Shown: piece by piece, positions 31,942 to 44,802 of the stretch | Position numbering within the stretch: position 1 is the first letter of the stretch | Layout: each line of letters starts with the position of its first letter | Source of the DNA: Diphasiastrum complanatum | Lineage: Eukaryota > Streptophyta > Lycopodiopsida > Lycopodiales > Lycopodiaceae | Direction of reading: 5' to 3' | Length of the DNA stretch: 64,000 bases | Assembly: GCA_029204225.1 (NCBI GenBank) | Contig: CM055106.1 | Span: forward strand, 43,623,003-43,687,002 | The notes under the pieces: generated by a model | The model's input: only the letters and a program-made list of their open reading frames with translations | Database searches by the model: none | Told to the model about the DNA's origin: nothing | Program-made: the position numbers and the translations under genes

Positions 31942-33633
31942 TCAAGCACTTGATCTTTGTGGAGAATGGGTTCTCCCTTGCATTCTTGAACTGACGAAGA
32001 CATCATACACTTCATCCTTGCTCTTTAGTAGATAGATCCAACAAAATCTACTAAAATCATCAATTAATGTTACATACATCTTAGCTCCACTATTGCTAAT
32101 TGTAGTAAATCCATGAATATCCGAATGTACAAGCTGAAAAGGCTTTGTAGATCTAGAAATAGATCTAGTATAAGGTAGTCTATGTGACTTAGACAAAGCA
32201 CAAGACTCACAAACATGCTTGTCATTACTTAAGGAACTTAAAAGACCAATCACAACCTTCTTCCTTGCCATTACCTCCAATGACTTGAAGTTGAGGTGTC
32301 CCATCCTTTTGTGCCAAACCTCTTGAATAGAAATTTGCTCCCTTGCAACACATCCAACTTGGTTAGCAATAACACAAGCATCAAGTTTTAACAACTTCCC
32401 TTTCCTTTTACCTTTTCCAATCAAGACATCCTTCCTTTTGATCAAACAAGCATCTCCATCAAACTCCACCTTGAGGCCCTTACTTAGCATTTGACTTACA
32501 CTAAGCAAATTCTTGGTCATAGATGGAATAAACAAGACATCCTCCAAATGAACATTCCTATTTGTAGAGAGAGAAATAGGAATTGTGCCAATCCCTTTGA
32601 TTGCACACTCACCATCATTGGCCGTGTAGATCACCCTCTTGTCATTTCCATATGCCAACAAAGAAGTGAAGTACTCTTTGTGAAAGGTCATGTGTGAACT
32701 TGCTCCACTATCAATCCACCAAGGATCTAGATCTCCATCATTAGCAAGCATACATGAAGACATCACAAAAGCATCATCATTTGCATCTTGCACATCCAAA
32801 TCATCCTCATCAAGAGTAAGATTACCTTGCTTGTCTCCTTGATCTCTCTTTTTCTTGTAGCACTCACTTGCAAAGTGTCCTTTGATGCCACAATAGAAGC
32901 ACTTGAGCTTTGATCTATCCTTCTTTTTGCCACTTGAAGAAGAATCCACTTGATCTTGCCCTTTAGACCACTTGCTTTTGGTTTTGCCCTTGAATTTGCC
33001 CTTTGTGAACATAGCATCCTCTTGAAGTGTCGATGTAGATCCACCTCTTGCTTGAAGCCTATATTCCTCATTGATCAAGATCTCTTGAAGATCCATCAAA
33101 CTTGGCAAAGTCTTTTGAATAGCAATACTTTAAACAATGTTAGGATGAGCATCCAACAAGCCATTAAGAATCACTTGAATAAATTCTCCTTCCTTAATGC
33201 TTTCATCTATGCAAGCTAACTCATCATTCAATGCTTTCATTCTCAAAACAAAGTACTCAAAAGTACTTGGACTTTCTTCATTCTTTTGCAAACAAGAAAA
33301 GATTTGCCTTCTTAGTGTCAACACTCTAGAAGTAGACTTGGATTCATAAAGCTTCTTCAGTGAATTCCAGGCTTCCAAAGATGATGTGCACTTACCAACT
33401 TCCTTGAGAAGTTCATTGGTAACATTCATCTTTATCATGTGTAGAGCCTTCTTGGCCCTCTTGTCATACCTCAATTGATCTTGTTGTGTTGCTGGTCTCT
33501 CCTCCAAACCTACAACAATATCCAAAACATCATTCATCTCAAGAAGTGACTCCATCCTCACTTTCCATAATGAATAGTTACTTGAGGTAAGCCTATCATT
33601 GGCTTCCAACATGACTCCAATTGAGGTTGCCAT
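31942..33633 (-). pseudogene. Copia-C gag, protease and integrase N-terminal half
   Basis: The best preserved retroelement coding region here: one frame from ATG 33633 to 31942 broken by a single TAA at 33127-33129. Order: UBN2-type gag (SSNYSLWKVRMESLLEMNDV, AKKALHMIKMNVTNELLKEV), basic linker, zinc knuckle CFYCGIKGHFASEC (32901-32860, all four ligands), protease WWIDSGASSHM near 32715, a segment with LLSVSQMLSKGLKVEFDGDA, GAG-pre-integrase zinc motif (HKRMGHLNFKSL ... CESCALSKSHRLPY), and the integrase start HSDIHGF with the first catalytic Asp near 32120 and LIDDFSRFCWIYLLKSKDEV. It stops at 31942 within integrase. Its 3' half, on the other strand at 15590-18661, picks up further along the same kind of protein. 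Confidence 0.9.
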
Positions 33634-34219
33634 GTAGCAATGACCTGATCTTCTCTTTCAACCTGTTTCAATGCACAAAGCACTCCTTTGAACAACAACA
33701 AATGCTTTCAAAAGAAATCACCAAGATTTGAAACTATCTCACAAATTCTCTTCTAGCACTTATCCAAGCAAATCAACACATAGAATCATGGAATCTTGAT
33801 CAACCTATGATCTATCGTCAATCTAATGACTTTTGCCACTTCCTAAGATTGAAACACACTCAAATGAAGTCCAGAAATCTCACTATCTAGAGATCCAATC
33901 AAAATTAGGGTTTTGACAAAATCACAAAAAATTGACTATTCCAAATCTACATGCAAATGCTGAAAATTTGATATGCAATCTATAAGCCACCACTTAGGCT
34001 AAACCAATGATCCAAAAATAGGCCAAATCCAGCATGTGAATTCAAAAAACAGAATTGAACAAGTATATTGACCTATTTAGTGTTTTGATCTACAAAAGAT
34101 CCAATCTACAAAAGCAAAAAATTCGATTTTCGTGTAGAATCCTCTCTAGCATGCTCTAGACTTGATATCTTCAGCAAATCATTGATAGATCTGATTTCCT
34201 CCTTCATAACCTGAAACAC
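33634..34219 (-). mobile_element. Copia-C leader region
   Basis: About 590 bases between the primer-binding site and the gag start. AT-rich, without a long ORF, as expected for an untranslated leader. Confidence 0.6.
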
Positions 34220-34233
34220 AAGATCTAATACCA
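34220..34233 (-). promoter_or_regulatory. Primer-binding site of Copia-C
   Basis: Minus strand TGGTATTAGATCTTG adjoins the LTR end. It is a decayed version of TGGTATCAGAGC. Confidence 0.65.
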
Positions 34234-34429
34234 TGTGAAAGATTTCAGATCCTTAAGATCCAATCTACTTGAATGATCTTTGGTTAGAAAGAGAAATACA
34301 CTACCAATTTCACCAATGTAGAAAAATCAGCATGTACACACAATTTGAGATGCAAACACTAATAGAACTTGATCAAACTTGAATGAAATGATTATGTACT
34401 GTTGCTATCTGTACAAAACCAGCAATTTA
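34234..34429 (-). mobile_element. 5' LTR of Copia-C, last 196 bases only
   Basis: Starts TGTGAAAGATT on the plus strand (the complement of the LTR end) and matches 18466-18661. It is cut at about 34429 after the AAACCAGCAA word, so the promoter part is missing. Confidence 0.85.
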
Positions 34430-34696
34430 GATAAATCTAGAGTAAATATATAGTCTGAGAGATCAGTGAAGATTTATGGTACTGTATAGGCCAAATCTGA
34501 CCAAAACCGTGATTTTCCAAGGCATTTTCCAAAAAAATATTGTGCTTCCTTGTCCCTATCCTGATGACTTTCTGAATTCTGCTCATCAGTTTTTTTTTTT
34601 TTTTAACTATCTTTTGACAAAACACTCAGCAAATTAAATACTGAAAAATAAAAAATTGAAAAACAAATAAAATTAAAAAAACCATTGAGATCAAGC
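34430..34696. other. AT-rich spacer
   Basis: A T16-like run near 34590 and A-rich DNA up to 34680. No gene or repeat recognised. Confidence 0.4.
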
Positions 34697-37275
34697 TTGC
34701 TGAACTGGCGGAGCAAGCTGCCAAAACTTGCGTAAGCGGCTGCCATTCACCAGAGTATCAAATCATTTTCCATCCAAGTGCTCAAAAATTATTGCGCCAT
34801 AGTGCAAGATTTCCTTCACTTTATACGAGCCTTCACCGGTAAACTTCAACTTTCCCTTGATCAGCTTGGATTTGTACATTAATGCAAGATCTCCTGCTTT
34901 TAGATCTTTTTTGTGCAATCGGCAATTGTGCCATGCCTTGCGGCGGGCTTTCTCTACTGCTTAGGCATGAACTGCCATCAATCGGGTTTCACATAACTTG
35001 TGCAATGCTTCATGACGGAGTTGTAAAGACTTATTATCATTTAATCGTTCCATTGCTGCTATGCGTAAGGACAGGATAAAAAATTCAATTGGCATGACAA
35101 CATCTTGACCATAAACCAGTTGAAAAGGTGTTTGATTTGTACTATTCTTATAAGTGGTTCTGAATGCCCATAATGCTGCATAAAGTTTATGTTCCCAATC
35201 AGACCGACTCGCTTCAACTGTCTTTGTCATAATCATGGAGAGAATCTTATTGGAAGATTCAGCTTGGCCATTCCCTTTGGGATAGTAGGGAGTACTAAAT
35301 CTGTGTATAACAAACAAATCTTCTAGTAAACACTTTATTGTTTGATTAACAAAGTGTGTACCCCGGTCACTGACAATCTCGATAGGACATCCAAATCTGA
35401 TTATAATATTTTCATATAGGAACTTGGTTGTAGATTTCGCATCAGCAACTTTGACAGCTTTGGCTTCAACCCACTTGGTCATATAATCAGTTGTGACGAT
35501 AATGTATCGGGCCTGAGATCCTTGCACGGCAGGGTGAATAGGTCCAACATAATCCAGTCCCCATTTTTCAAACGATGCTTGCAATAAAACCGGATGCAAG
35601 GGTTCATAGTTATGTCGAGTAGGCCGTCATGTTCGCTGGCAAACATCACATGTCTGAATAAAATTTTTTGTGTCCTTGTGAAGCGTAGGCCACCAACAAC
35701 CTAATTGTAAAAGTTTTTGAACAATAATATCTGTAAAGAAGTGTCCTCCACCCATGCCATCATGTGAAAACATGATTAAATCTGGTACTCCATGAGGTAA
35801 AACGCACCTTCGCAAAATATTATCTGATCCACGACGATACAATTGTCTAGCAATTAATTGATAAGGTTGAGCCTTATAAATCAATTGTCTCTTTCGTACT
35901 TTTGTCAAGGAGTCATTCGGTTGTCCTAGCATCAGGTACTCAACAATATCTACTGCCCACTCAAGTACTGCTTCAACATAGAACAACGCAGCATCTAGCA
36001 ATTCATCATCCACTTTAGTATTAATTGGTGCAGATTCAATTTGCAAAATGTGATCGGCTAGATAATGTTGCTTGCTCTTTTGAACCACAATTCAAAAGTC
36101 AAATTCAGTCAATCAAGTTGTCTGCTAGCAAATCGTATAGGATAATCTTTCTTATAGTCACCTGGTTGCGTCAAAACTGATCCAATGGCATATTTTGAGG
36201 CATCCGTATGAACATGAAACTCTATTGTCCAATCTGGAGAATGCAGTATTGGTGCTGAAGTTAATGCTTTTTTTAATTTTTCAAAGGCTTCTAACACTTC
36301 TACTGTCCAAATAGGAACAATAGTCAGTTCATATATAGGTCGTGCTAAATCTGCAAAGATAATAAAGATTCGATAGTAGTTCGCATGACCCATAAACACG
36401 TAAACTCCACGAATTGTTGCTGGCGGTGACAATTCCACAATAACTTTGATCTTAGAATAATCCGTGGCAATACCATGTCTTGATATCACATGTCCAAGCA
36501 CAACTCCGTGGGAAACCCATATCTTACATTTTTCCAGATTTAAACCCATATCTTACATCTGATATTTGCGACATCTTTCAAATACTTTTTCCAATCGATC
36601 CAGGTGGTCTGTATCTGTACTATGAACTCCCAAGTCGTCCAAGTATATTTCAAGAAATTTCTGCAGATAATCTTCAAAAGCATATTGCACTACTCTTTGT
36701 AATGTACTTGGTGCATTACAGAGTCCAAATGGCATTACTTTGTAAGAATAGGTGCCCCATTCTGTTGCAAAGGCGGTTTTGTGGCGATCGGCATGTGCAA
36801 TCTTAACCTGGTTGTAACCACTAAATCCATCTAGGAAACTATAAGCTTCCACTCCAGCAAGGCAATCCAAAATGCTTTTAGTAAAAGGTAACGGAAAGTG
36901 ATCCTTCCGCATCACTTTGTTCAACGCTTTGAGATTCACACGGATCCGCAAAATGAGAATTGATGAAATCCATTAAGTGTGCTCGACCTCATAAATAAAA
37001 TCAGCATCAAGCAATCTCTAAAGTTCTTTCTTTATCAGGTCCGCCACATTAGGATTACAGTGATAGAACTTTGTAACCTCAGGAACTGCCTCAGGTACTA
37101 AAGGTATGGTATGTTCAATCACTGATGTCAAAATACCCTTCAAATCTTGATAAGTCCATGCAACGCAATCTTGATACTTAATAAGTAACAAGCGAAGTGC
37201 TTTATACTGTTTAGGAGTAAGTTGTGATCCAACTTGTACAATCTTTTCCGGTTCTCCTGGTTTGGTAAGATTCAT
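34697..37275 (-). pseudogene. Gypsy-G pol: reverse transcriptase, RNase H, integrase, broken
   Basis: Ty3/gypsy order with integrase after RNase H. From 37275 leftward: a pre-RT segment (WTYQDLKGILTSVIEHTIPL); reverse transcriptase 36951-36553 with FLDGFSGYNQVKIA, MPFGLCNAPSTLQR and the active-site YLDDL; RNase H 36549-36109 with FHVHTDASKYAIGSVL; the integrase zinc domain 36088-35627 (H near 35750, CDVCQ at its end); integrase core 35599-34961 with WGLDYVGP, VSDRGTHF and GNGQAESSNK giving an intact D,D,E triad; and a C-terminal part to 34697 (KAGDLALMYKSKLIKGKLKF). Stops at about 37016, 36966, 36552, 35626 and 34960 and one frameshift between 36109 and 36088. The upstream gag and protease part is replaced by copia DNA at 37276. 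Confidence 0.9.
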
Positions 37276-37295
37276 TGGCTGCGTCCTAGTTGGGC

Positions 37296-37552
37296 CATTG
37301 TACCAGTATTATGCTCATTAAGAACAAGTCTGAGGCATTTAACCATTTCAAAGAATACAAGCAATTTGTTGAGACACAGGGTCAAAGATTCAAGATCCTG
37401 CGTACAAACAGTGGTGGAGAGTTCTTGTTAGACGAAATGTCTGACTACTTATCATCATGAGACACTCATCATCAGTTCACCACCAGCTACACACCACAGC
37501 AGAATGGAGTAGCCAAAAGGAAGAACCGAACATTACTTAATGCAGCATGATC
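37296..37552 (+). pseudogene. Copia-A integrase core fragment
   Basis: SIMLIKNKSEAFNHFKEYKQ-like reading, a GGEF-type segment near 37410, TTSYTPQQNGVAKRKNRTLL and NAA near 37475-37545. Nearly identical to 12750-13000 and to the complement of 28684-28930. It lies in the middle of the Gypsy-G element. Confidence 0.8.
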
Positions 37553-37930
37553 AGATAAACAACTGAAACTTTGATCAGAAAATAAATTTTTTATAATTCT
37601 TAGTCTGAATCGATATAAATTCCGATTCAAAAGATTCTCAAAAGATTCTCGAATGATTCTCTGTTCATGACAGATTTGCTATTCTAGAAAGATTTGCGAC
37701 AATATTTTGTTCGCGATAGTATTTTTGACAGTTTCTGCATCGCGACAGTCTTCTTTTGAGACAAGTTCGTGATAATTTTGAGCTTTGAGCTTCAACTTTG
37801 AGCAAGAAATTGTTCATGACACTTTCACGACAATTATTTGTTCGAGTTTGTGTTCAAGCTTCTCAATTTCGTGAATTGTTTGAGTTCGTGTTCAAGCTTC
37901 TCAATTTCGCGAATTGTTCGAGTTCATGTT
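37553..37930 (-). mobile_element. LTR-B fragment
   Basis: Matches parts of 50620-50700 and 50960-51270, lacking the TATA segment between. It follows Copia-A integrase as at the other LTR-B sites. A 35-base motif with CAAGCTTCTCAATTTCG is doubled near 37850-37910. Confidence 0.7.
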
Positions 37931-37977
37931 TCGCCTTCTTGTGGAGCACCTCCAGGGGCAGCTCTAGGGGCAGCCAT
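37931..37977 (-). pseudogene. Gypsy-G gag start, cut after 17 codons
   Basis: ATG at 37977 reads MAAPRAAPGGAPQEGET and then runs into the copia insert. The position, right after a long leader that begins with the primer site, marks it as the gag start. Confidence 0.5.
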
Positions 37978-39162
37978 CTTTACAAATTCAGATCAAGCAG
38001 ACAATGAGATTGGAACTAGATTTTTTAATCACAACTATCTCAAATCAGATCTGTTAGATCTATTCCATTTTTCAAGAAACTGATTCTATATCATGAAAAA
38101 AATTTCAAGATTCGATCAATCGATACTTCTCAACAATGATAAATCTCTCAGAACCCAATTCAAAATATATCAGATTTGATCCAAATTTGATAGAGACTTG
38201 ATCTGGAAAATCAGAAATAGGTGAAGGTTGGCTCGGCGAAGATGAAACAGTACTATTTGGGGAAAAAAAATTTCTGAACACTTTTTTGGAAATTTCTTGA
38301 AAAATAACCTTCACCGACCTCTCAGGTGAAAGGTTTGACACAAATACAACTATGGAAAATCGAGCAAAGATTTTTGACACAAGAAATTATAGTTTCTATA
38401 GTCTAGAGAGGGTAAAATTCAAGAATTTCTATGATCTAATTATGAAGAATCTTCGCCAAACTCAGAAATAGTATTTTATTATAAATAGAATGTTCTGGAA
38501 ACTCGGCGAAGATTTTGGCGAAGGATCAAGAGTAATACTGGTAACTTTGCAAAAGTTTGACTTTTTTGGCAAAATTATGGCAATATGACAACTAATCCTC
38601 TGAAACCCTTTCTATTTTTGGTATTATTCATCGTCAACCTGGCAGTAGATAGATCTGAATCACACCTAAGCACAGTGAATCGTGCAAAGGTTCTTTTTCT
38701 GTATTTTTAGAGTTTTGTTCATTTTTTGGGTTTTTTATGGTTTTTCTGATGTTTCTGGAAATCTGCTGGGAATTCATCTTCGCCCTCCAAACTGAAGGTT
38801 TTGTGAACAAAACTGAAGGTGTCTATAACTCAGCGAAGGTTTCCTGAAAGAGGGTAAAATGTTTAAGCTTTGATGATGCTTTTTGTCTCTTTTTGACCAA
38901 ATCTGGCAGATTTGACCGATTTTTGTTATTTTCTCTGATATCTCAGATCCAAATGGATCTTAAGATTGGTGATCTGAATAGCTTTTCCTATTTTAACAAT
39001 TAGATTGGATTTCAAACAAGCAAATCCACTCAAATCAAGCAAAATCAATCCCAAACTAACCCTAAAATGCAGATCTAACACTATTCATGACACGACAAGA
39101 TGCCTAATGCAAGCTAACCATCCAACAATCATGCTGCAAACTGAAAAATTGGCATAGCTCCA
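37978..39162 (-). mobile_element. Gypsy-G untranslated leader
   Basis: About 1.2 kb between the primer site and gag. Repeated GGCGAAGGTT/TCGGCGAAGAT words. Pieces recur at 51901-52288 with an internal deletion of some 740 bases. No credible ORF. Confidence 0.6.
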
Positions 39163-39178
39163 TGGCAACGGCGCCAAA
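39163..39178 (-). promoter_or_regulatory. Primer-binding site of Gypsy-G (tRNA-Asp-like)
   Basis: The minus strand reads TTGGCGCCGTTGCCATG. TGGCGCCGTTGCC is the primer site known from Athila/Tat-type plant gypsy elements, matched to a tRNA-Asp 3' end. A second copy is at 52289-52305. Confidence 0.8.
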
Positions 39179-39180
39179 TA

Positions 39181-39917
39181 TGTAGTGGATTTATTTCCTT
39201 GCCTAACCTGAATCCAAGATCTAGTCAATCTAGCATCAAAGAGACGGAGTTAGTTGTCACGCGTAGGTTCGTTCCCATAAGAGTGATAGTTTTGTTCAGA
39301 TTTCAACATAAATGGAGGATTCACATCTAACTCTAACACCCATTAACTCTACAATCCATTAACACTACAATCATTAACTCTACAATCCACAATAAAGATG
39401 GCTTATTCTTTCTCTCTCGTAAAAAGTATAATAACATACAATCCCAATAACAATCAGATCCAACAATTAGTAAATCCAAAGAAAGCATGAGAGATGGAGA
39501 AGGAAAGAAGAAGAGCAAGGACATTCATCAATCCATTTCTGAAGAGAACCAATTTGCTTTATTGAAATGAGGAAATGAACATCTGTAGGAACTTGAGTTG
39601 GTCCCTTTTTATAGTATAGAGGAGGACCCTGGCCTCTGAATCCTATTGGTCCAGTCTCGCATCTCTTTTTCAAATTCAAAAAAGTGTGGGAACCACCAAA
39701 ATTGGAGGGAAACCAAACTTTATTCACTTAACTTGACATTTAGGCCCTGCGACATTAAAAGTCTCGCAAAAAGGCCTGAAGTCCTTTTATTGACTTTTAA
39801 CTAATCAATCAAATAACTATGTGATCACCGGGTTGGACTTACACACGCAGGGTGCCAAATCCCTCTCACTTATTAACTAGGGTTAGGGTTTCCTTGGGAT
39901 CCGCAAACTCTCCAACA
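39181..39917 (-). mobile_element. 5' LTR of Gypsy-G, complete (737 bp)
   Basis: Minus strand TGTTGGAGAGTTTGCGG to AATCCACTACA, three bases from the primer site. TATAAAAA near 39604-39612 (minus). Homologues are at 20891-21479, 30335-30446 and 52308-52630. On its outer side it abuts Copia-D leader DNA at a junction found three times. Confidence 0.9.
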
Positions 39918-40428
39918 GTTAGATGCTTCAAAAGAAAACACTAATGATACTCAGAAGGCCCAAAGGTGTTCAATTGCATCAAACTTAGTCTTGATCGTCA
40001 GTTTCTTGTGCAGGATGCTAAACAATGGATTCAGAATCAAGCAACATTGAATCAAATCAAAAAGTGCTCACTCGGATTTTGGACCTCTCCCTACCCTCTT
40101 TAAGAGCTTATAACTCTTGACAGACACATTAGATTGATTTGGTATTAATTTCTATGGAAAGTACTCTTCATATTTTCCATCAAGCTATAACACCACTATC
40201 TTTGGACCAACTAGCAAGGAAATAGAAGGGACTAAAAATCACTGATTTTCACACGTGCGAAATTCCAAAATTCCATACAATCAGACCTGAAAAATCAGTT
40301 TCTATCCACTTTGATCCAAACACTTTTCAAAGAAAGGTAAAGAAAAGTGATTAACTACTTTTTTGCTTGAATTAGCTCTCAAATAATTGAGATGTGGGCA
40401 TGCAAAGCTTAATTTGGCTCTGATACAA
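39918..40428 (-). mobile_element. Copia-D leader and gag start, inverted copy
   Basis: Reverse complement of 29806-30334. The primer site next to LTR-D is damaged (TTGGCTCTGATACA on the plus strand). Confidence 0.7.
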
Positions 40429-41160
40429 TGACAAAATTTCCAGAATGTTCACACGTGTGGGAATGATCCACAAATATGATTGATCTTATTAAGCTTTATG
40501 ATTATCACAATAACTTAATTGTAGATTGAATAGCAAGATCCAGTACATAATCTTGTGGCTTAACCACAATCTAGCATGCTAAGAATCAGAGAATGATAGC
40601 TTTACTTTCAAGAGAGTAAAAGTACAAGAATTTAGTGTATGAGCATTAGTCTCAACACAAGTTAGAGTAAGAAAGAGAGAGAGAGATATTCAAACAAAAT
40701 ATGGTATAGATCCAAAATGGCATGGAATAGCTACAAAGCTTTGGTTCTTCATAAAAAATTATGAGAATAGCTACACATATTTATGGAGTTTGAGGTAGCT
40801 CGAGGTAGAACCACATCCATCCACCTTTCAATTACATCTAAAGTGAAAACTAGAGTCTAAGTGACATTTGTCAGATCTCCTGCATGTATCTCTACCTACT
40901 TTTACCAAGTGTCCTAGTTCTAACTAGAATTGTACAAATCATCATGCATGTGTCCATTTCACTTTGTGCATGCCTTGCATGTCACTATGGATCACTTACA
41001 ATAAATGCATGTGATATGCGACAAGTTTCTACAAGCATATTAATGCTATTTCTAAGTCTACAATCTATATGCAAGTTGTATTCTACCAACAGATATGATA
41101 AATCCATATAGCTCGAGTTTCATCTAGGCCAAATTTGGCATTTACATTTATGAAACAACA
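40429..41160 (-). mobile_element. LTR-D, complete (732 bp), inverted copy
   Basis: Reverse complement of 29073-29805 with few changes. Both copies have the same flanking copia and Gypsy-G DNA, so this is one arm of an inverted duplication (about 28.98-30.45 against 39.80-41.25 kb) and not a second insertion. Confidence 0.85.
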
Positions 41161-41177
41161 TACTTGCATAGTAAGAA

Positions 41178-43085
41178 GTGTGTAGCAAGCCTAAAGTTAA
41201 GATAGATGATTTTTATTTTCAACATAGTCATCTGTGTGGCCCTATGAGTATTCCCTCTCTGGATTCAGCACTATATTTTATCACTTTTATTGATGACTAT
41301 TCAAGATTCACTAGTATTATGTTCATTAAGAACAAGTCTGAGGCATTTAACTATTTCAAAGAATTTAAGCAGTTTGTTGAGACACAGACTAGTCAAAGAT
41401 TCAAGACCCTGCACACAGACAATCGTGGAGAGTTGTCTGACGAAATGTTCTCAAGCACATTCAAGTGTTTGGCTATCTTGGTTATGTGCAGATTCCTTCT
41501 GATCTGAGAAAGAGGCTTGACCCTATCAGCTGCAAGAGTATCTTCATTGTACTCGACATCACACAAAGCTTGTCGAACCTATGATGTCGAGTCAAGCCGC
41601 ATCTCAGTCAGCAGTCTAGATGTTGTGTTCCTTGAAAACAAACTATATGACTTAAAGTAGAAGCAGGCAATGCAAGAATTAGTTCCAACAACTCCCATCA
41701 CCATCGACAGGCCTCGACCTACGACAATTCCGACAATCGAAGATACCCATGTCGCACAACAAGGAAAATCATCATCTCAACAATTGACTTTTGCTCAAAG
41801 ATCTGCCCAACGTCGACAAGAGCCTGATCGTTACATCCCTTAGGCATTCATCAATTATGACGAACCTACCTCAGTAGCAGAATTCGAATGCAGACAACTG
41901 GCACACTGTCATGCATGTATAATTTACTGATGAAGAGCAAGACCTGGTGTCTTGTAGAAGCTCCTCCTAATGCAAAGATTATCGACACTAAGTGAATCTT
42001 CAAGTTGAAGCTCAATCCACATGGTTTGACAGCCAAATGGAAAGCTCGACTATTCGTGAAAGGATATGAACAAACCTATGGAATTGACTACACAGGGCCT
42101 TTCAGTCCACTTGTAAGACTTCAGTCAATTCGGTCTTTACTTGCTATCGCAGCTGCCGAAGATCTAGAAGTTCACCAGATGGATGTTCAGACTGCTTTTC
42201 TGAATGGATACATATAAGAAGATATTTACATCTAGCAACCCAAAGGTTACATCCTTCAAGGCCAAGAACACAAAGTGTGTAAGTTCCAAAAAGCTCTCTA
42301 TGGGCCAAATCAAGCTCCAAGGGCCTGGTTCAATAGAATCAATCGATCCTTGTTGCAGCATGACTTCATTCCTAACTCTGCTGACTCTAATGTTTATCTC
42401 AAACACAGAAGCTCAAGCTATGTCATAATAGCTCTATATTTTGATGACTCTTTGATCATCAACAATTCGAATCAGTTACTTCATGAGACAAAGTCGCTAT
42501 TGTGGAAGGAATTCAAAATGACCGATTCAGGCCCTATACATTACCTTCTCGGAATCGAGATAGCCAAAGAAAGAGTAAATAGAAGTATTACGATAAGCCA
42601 AGAAAGGTGTCTAACCAGTGTACTCTACATGTATGGCATGGAAAACTACAAGTTGATAGACTCGCCTATGGATCTAGGAAAAAAATTTGTCGAAGGACAT
42701 GTGTCGACGACTGAAGTAGAGAAGGAGATGTGAAAATACCCCTATCAGTTGATAGTTGGGTCGACCATGTATGCCATGGTCTGCACATGACCCGATCTTG
42801 CCTATGCGTTAGCACATTGGCACAAGCTCTACTAAGAGTATTAAGATACATTCAAGCATCTAAGCACTATGCTCTATCCTATAATGAAAACTCAGAGGAC
42901 ACTCTAACATTACCTTCTTATTCCGACTTTGATTGGGCCGGTAATGTGGACACACAAAAATCCACGTCTGGCTAGGAGGACCCATTTCATGGAATAGTCA
43001 AAAGCAGAAATGCATTTCTTTGTCTTCCAGAGAGTCCAAATATGTCGCAGCTATCTGCTGGAGGGCTCTCGAAGAAATTAAGTGT
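41178..43085 (+). pseudogene. Copia-A integrase, reverse transcriptase and RNase H start, broken
   Basis: HSHLCGPMSIPSLDS and FIDDYSRFTSIMFIKN (the second Asp region) are followed by an internal deletion at about 41447 that jumps to FKCLAILVMCRF/HLRVFGYL; no LTR-B piece is present. Then the FIGYST-like segment, linker, reverse transcriptase ([31 protein letters not shown] at 42214, NQAPRAWFNRINRSLLQHDF, FDD near 42440, YLLGIEIAKERVNRSI), YGMENYKLIDSPMDLG and RNase H (SYSDFDWAGN near 42920, SSRESKYVAA near 43030). It shares the Copia-A stops after LNGYI but keeps CAG at the LLQHDF position, where other copies have TAG. Confidence 0.85.
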
Positions 43086-44033
<948 letters not shown>

Positions 44034-44316
44034 CACTTCTTCTTTAGTAAAGGAAATCATCTGGCTTAGAAAATTGCTTCAGGATCTAATGATCCCTCAA
44101 TACAGTCCAGCTATACTCTATTGCGACAATTAGAGCTGTATTGCTCTATCTCTAAACCCACAAACTCACTCCAAAACTAAGCACATCGAAGTTCAATTTC
44201 ATTCTCTTAGAGAGAAAGTTTTGAACAAGGTTGTCGAATTAAGTTACTGTCCGACTGATAGTATGTTGGCTGATATCTTGACTAAAGGGCTGAGAAGGGC
44301 CCCTTATCCAATGTGA
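44034..44316 (+). pseudogene. Copia RNase H C-terminal fragment
   Basis: KEIIWLRKLLQDLMIPQYSP, AILYCDN followed by a TAG, CIALSLNPQTHSKTKHIEVQ, FHSLREKVLNKVVELSYCPT and DSMLADILTKGLRR. Starts in mid-domain at the LTR edge. This is a further copia family or the natural C-terminus of Copia-A; no other copy in the window covers the same part. Confidence 0.75.
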
Positions 44317-44802
44317 AGTTCAAATTTGAGATTTATTATTATTATTATTTAAACAACCCTTTGCACATAAGATTGTTCAATTTATGCAACCTTCATCATG
44401 AAGGTTGTGTTAAAATGAAGATTATTTGTCCCGTCACATTGAATCCATAAAGGGACCTGAGACTATTGATAAAAACTAACAGTCCGATTTCATGGTTGGC
44501 CTACTTGAGGAAGAAGTTGACTTTTTGACCTCACCACAAGTTTTATGGCTTGAACTTTGAAGTTTGTTGTGTTTAGGACACCTCCCTCAGTTTTCCTTTG
44601 ATAGACTACATTTTTGAGAGTATGTTGAGTTTTGAACCATAATGTCAACTATACCTTTCAACTCAGATGTTGTCTTCTAAAATCCTATGACTACTAAACG
44701 TTTTCTTTGACTATAATAGTTAGCCCATTCCATAAAGTGACACATTGACAACAACAACAACAATAACACATTGATTAAATTCTCTTGATTTGTTGAGAAT
44801 GT
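44317..44802. other. Unassigned sequence after the RNase H end
   Basis: Could be 3' untranslated region of the element. It contains a (TTA)6 run near 44330. No LTR start or polypurine tract can be fixed. Nothing else seen. Confidence 0.4.

Noticed and set aside
34961-37275. Endogenous pararetrovirus (caulimovirid) origin for the pol region
   Set aside because: Integrase with zinc domain and D,D,E core follows RNase H, and there are LTRs and a primer site; caulimovirids lack integrase and LTRs. A Ty3/gypsy retrotransposon fits.
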